Of a DNA stretch of 64,000 nt, positions 60,544-64,000 are shown piece after piece (the first letter of the stretch is position 1; each line of letters begins with the position of its first letter). Origin of the DNA: Romanomermis culicivorax (lineage: Eukaryota > Nematoda > Enoplea > Mermithida > Mermithidae); assembly GCA_963922205.1 (NCBI GenBank), contig CAWUHX010000232.1, forward strand, positions 535,191 through 599,190, read 5' to 3'. Both the position numbers and the translations under genes were made by a program. The notes under the pieces were generated by a model. It was not told the origin of the DNA and did no database searches. It was given only the letters and a program-made list of their open reading frames with translations.

Positions 60544-61526
60544 CATGGCCGTGCGCAAGGGGGGGGCGGGGGGCGGCCGCCCCCCCCCCCCATTGAGACA
60601 GTAACTCTAAACCGAAAACATGCGTTTTGGTGGACTTTAAAAGGTTAAAATCTCAAAATTTTCCGGTGCTTCGCGCCGGTCATGGGTATAATTATAACTA
60701 TATTCTATCAGGCGCGGCCGTTAGCATATCTACTTCGACTTACTAATTAATGATCAACAGTTTCTATCAATCAAGTTAGCTCGTTTCATTTTCTAATCGT
60801 TTACAGTCAATTATGTCACCGAAAATAGAGATTTTTCATCAAGTCTCTCAATTTTTTCTCTCGATGATTGGAATTTTTTTAACGTTTGCAATCTGAACTT
60901 TTGCGTTTATTGAATGTGGAAATTGAAGACATTAATCTAGAACGCGCTTTCAAAACATCTGTTCACGAATTATCTGATGGAGAGATTTATTTTTCAGCGT
61001 TTTAGAATACAAAAACCCGAAAATTTTTTCGGCGCTGCGCGCCGGAATGGGAGGCCAATTACGCTTCATCAGTCTGATTTTAATTTATTTCCCAACGTTA
61101 TGAAGGTTCATTTTCCAGCGTTTTAGAAAGTGAAAATCAAAAAATTTTTCCGGCGCTCGGCGCCGGACCATTCTACAGAACACCAATATATTCTTCATGA
61201 GCTCATTTTGACTAACATAACCAGAATTTTCTCAATTTTTTTCCTCATTTTTGCAGGTTTCTGACTTTAAATACAATAAAATTCTTGGGTATGCTCCTAA
61301 AATGCATAAAAAAGGATCCGTAGCCACATTATAAGCGTTTTTAAAAATGTGGAAAATTTTTGGAAAATGAGGAAAAAAATTTTAGGTCCGGTTCTCATGT
61401 GGAAAAAATCTTAGAGGAAAAAAACGGTGATGCACACAGTATATCCGCGTAAGATCAACATTTTCTGGGGCTATTCAGTGAAAAAATCTAGTCCGCCCCC
61501 CCATGAAAAAATCCTGCGCACGGCCC
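60544..61526. mobile_element. Nested non-autonomous element with 10-bp target duplication
   Basis: The ends carry GGCCGTGCGCA in inverted orientation followed by C- or G-rich runs. The direct repeat TGTATGCTAC flanks it exactly (60534-60543 and 61527-61536). Inside, GGCGC(T/C)(G/T)CGCGCCGG-like motifs recur near 60670, 61030 and 61155. A 9-10 bp duplication is typical of Mutator-like elements. No ORF. Confidence 0.75.
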
Positions 61527-61945
61527 TGTATGCTACATATAGTTCCTTTAAATTGCTTAATAATAGACGCTTTTGTTTTTGAATTTTTATGCCATCCAAC
61601 TGCTATATAATTTTTTTTGCCTGGACACATTCTGCTATGTTCCTCATCTTCGTAATATTGTTGAACTTTCTGTGGAACTGATTCAGGCAGCTGTTTTCCA
61701 ATTTTGTTGTTGGGAACAGCGAAAATGCCCCTTTCGTTTTTCAATTTTTTAGCTATTCGAACCATACGTTGTGAAACACCAAACTCTTCAGCTACTTTTT
61801 TGATTGACCAACTATCTGGAGCAATAGTTAGCAATTGGATCTCCTCTGATCGGTCAGAAACGGTTATTTTAGCTTTCAATTGTTCAATCAAATTTTCATA
61901 AGCAGGATGGGCATTCTGTTGGTTCAGATGTTTGGTGAATATCAA
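61475..61945 (-). pseudogene. Transposase amino-terminal part with helix-turn-helix
   Basis: The frame has a helix-turn-helix-like segment (SIKKVAEEFGVSQRMVRIAKKL) and a conserved-looking DEEHSRMCPGKKNY block with YIAVGWHKN. It is cut after about 130 residues where the nested element at 60544-61526 begins. It belongs with the fragments at 59603-60004 and 58943-59164. Confidence 0.6.
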
Positions 61946-63749
61946 TAGTTGGAAGTCCCGAATTTGTCTTTATTTTATCTGCTATGAGTTGCTGCACACC
62001 ATCGATTTTATGTGCCACATATCCGGTTTTGTCACGACCACTTAATCACTTGGTGAAGCATCTAACACCTGCAAGCTTTGGTTGCATGTTCGATAATTGG
62101 TGTTTCAAGCTCATCTGATGATGAAGATTCTGCAACATCTTCTGCTTCAGCCAGTAGCACTACATATTGAGCTTTGCATGGCGCACACACTTTCTGACCT
62201 GGACAGAAAGAAATCAAGTTTAAACTGTAAACCTTCATGAAGGCATAGTGTTTAAAAGATAAAACATTATGTATATATTCAAAATATAAAACATTTATGT
62301 ATATGTATATCAGTATTGCATACCTGGCTTCACATATCTTCAAAATTTCCTTTAATTTGTTCGACATTTCCAAATCAACTTTTCACAATGCACTCTTGAT
62401 AGTGTGATTAGCTTTTCTAAACAGGTTGCCGCAATACTTTTGTGACATTTCCTATTTTTCAAGGTACTTTGCTTTGTCGTCAAAACAAATTTCATCGTTA
62501 TCAATAAAATGTGCATTCAATTTACGATTAATCAGAACTTTTTCTTCAGTGTAAAGGCTTCCAAACAACAAATGTCCATTTTTTAAAATAAAATTGACTG
62601 TTGCATTTCGACAAAACTATACGACCTATAGCGCATTGAGAACCATTTGACATAAATTGATCGTCCATTAGTAGAGGTATTACAAATTTGTAAAGTGGTA
62701 GCAATATTGCTCAATTATTTTTATAGAATATTTACGCTAAAACTGAAATTCGAAACAATAAGACTAGCCATATAAATCCTCCTTGAATTTATAAAATTTG
62801 TATTTGTAGTAATGCACAGTGTAAACCTGTCCGTTTTACATTTTACAACAGATAATACGTATTCACATCTTTTTCTGTGTTTAGGAACATCATTGTAGCT
62901 ACAGTAAGACACTCCATATGTCACCACTCCGTTTCATTCATTTTTGCTAGTAAAACCCTCTGTGTGTCACACTGTTCTTTTTCAACCATGATAATCTTGT
63001 GGCTTTTTTAAATATAATTTTACATGTTACAACATTATATTTTTACCATGGCAACGACAGCAACTTCATCATGATTTTTCGGGCCTTATACCGGAGATTT
63101 AGTAGATCAACCTTGGTTATCTAACGAGCTTAAACTATGCTCTTTCCGATCAAACCAGTTTAAGAAAAAATTTGGTGACTCTTTTTTTGCAAAATTGGTT
63201 TAAACATTACCTTACTTTTTGCTAGTTTACACAAAATTGAAACTGTGTCCTCGAATTGTAAACTAACCATCATGACTAGCCAGTCGAAACTAATTGAGTT
63301 TAAACACAATCACCAATAGGTCAAGTGAGTAAAGTTACAGGTTCACACCCTCCTTTCTTTGCTTGCCATAACTGAGCAAAGTTGACACAAATTTTTTGTC
63401 ATTTTTAAAACACTTTACACTTCTTAGGTGCTGGATGTAAAATTCGGTTTTGATATCATGAGAAAGAGAATATTGCAAACTAAAAGAAAACGAATTTATA
63501 CCATTTTTGAAAAAAAATCTTCAGAATTATAAAGATCTGAAATCAACCAAATTTCACATGGTTACAAGTTTGGGTATGAGGTCAATTAGGTGACCGTAGC
63601 TCCGTGAATATTGCACATCAGAAGCTAACATTTTGGGGGTGTCCGTTTGGGGCATGTGGGGTCCTCCATACAAAATTTCAGCAAAATCTGAGGTGGTCAT
63701 GCAGGTCGATTTTCTGAAACTCGATCATTTGACATGGAATGACCCTGCT

Positions 63750-64000
63750 TTAAGCGAGAAATCATTAAATTAATTGAATATACAGATAGAACGGATCCAA
63801 GATGTTCAATCTTCCGGATCCGGGAAATCAACTTGCCTCCATCCGGTTCCGGATAGTTCGAAATGAGTGTCATGGATCCGGATCCGGGTAATCAGGTCCA
63901 CAACATACGGATCCGGGTAGTAATAATCTATTATACAGCTGCTATGATAGTGCAGGCATTTTAATTCATGCGTCCTTCAATGATCCTGTTTAAGTGTTTA
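63750..64000. other. Flank with repeated GGATCCGG motifs
   Basis: CGGATCC or GGATCCGG occurs at least five times between 63790 and 63920. No gene seen before the window ends. Confidence 0.5.

Larger units (their letters stand above)
58139..63745 (-). mobile_element. 5.6 kb DNA transposon with about 730-bp inverted repeats
   Basis: Both ends begin GGGTCATTCCATGTCAA. The arms (58139-58872 and about 63018-63745) match along their length, with substitutions and small indels. The 4-bp direct repeat TGCT flanks the element at 58135-58138 and 63746-63749. The interior encodes pieces of one transposase on the minus strand (61945 towards 58943), interrupted by a foldback arm and a second element. I do not assign a superfamily; the 4-bp target site and long arms are the facts to use. 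Confidence 0.85.

Overview
The window is nuclear DNA of an invertebrate metazoan that I cannot place further. The evidence is one spliced gene with animal-type introns (a TRPML/mucolipin channel gene) embedded in AT-rich sequence full of LTR retrotransposons, terminal-inverted-repeat DNA transposons, MITE-like elements and foldback repeats. No prokaryotic genes, rRNA, tRNA or CRISPR array were seen.

Layout. Positions 2-15261 hold one 15.3 kb LTR retrotransposon (element A) on the minus strand, with 546-bp LTRs that differ at only two positions. Its long ORF encodes Gag, then an Env-like glycoprotein with signal peptide and membrane anchor, then two aspartic protease domains, then reverse transcriptase. 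RNase H and integrase follow in a second frame. Its 4.5 kb leader carries several tandem repeat arrays, one built around the palindrome TGACGTCA. Positions 15262-23800 are AT-rich sequence with decayed repeats, a dead DDE-type transposase and an unrecognised decayed coding region. Positions 23830-30010 are a decayed Ty3/gypsy element truncated inside integrase. Positions 30100-36400 hold MITE-like inverted repeats, a short tandem repeat and a promoter-like block with two heat-shock-element triplets upstream of a TATA box. Positions 36403-46868 are two related plus-strand LTR elements (B and C) that share the middle LTR. B repeats the Gag-Env-Pro-RT order of A; C is a deletion derivative that keeps mainly Gag.

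Positions 47494-57189 are the mucolipin gene on the minus strand. I could assemble 13 coding exons whose splice phases all agree, giving about 689 codons plus stop. Foldback repeats lie in its second intron and just upstream. Positions 58139-63745 are a 5.6 kb DNA transposon with about 730-bp terminal inverted repeats, a 4-bp target duplication and a broken transposase; two younger elements are nested in it.

Main point of interest: two diverged LTR elements in one window share the order Gag-Env-Pro-RT in place of the usual Gag-Pol-Env, and the younger one adds a second retropepsin, an extra overlapping reading frame and a large repeat-rich leader. Topology fits a single polyprotein that crosses the membrane: Gag in the cytosol, Env ectodomain in the lumen, a transmembrane anchor, then protease and RT back in the cytosol.
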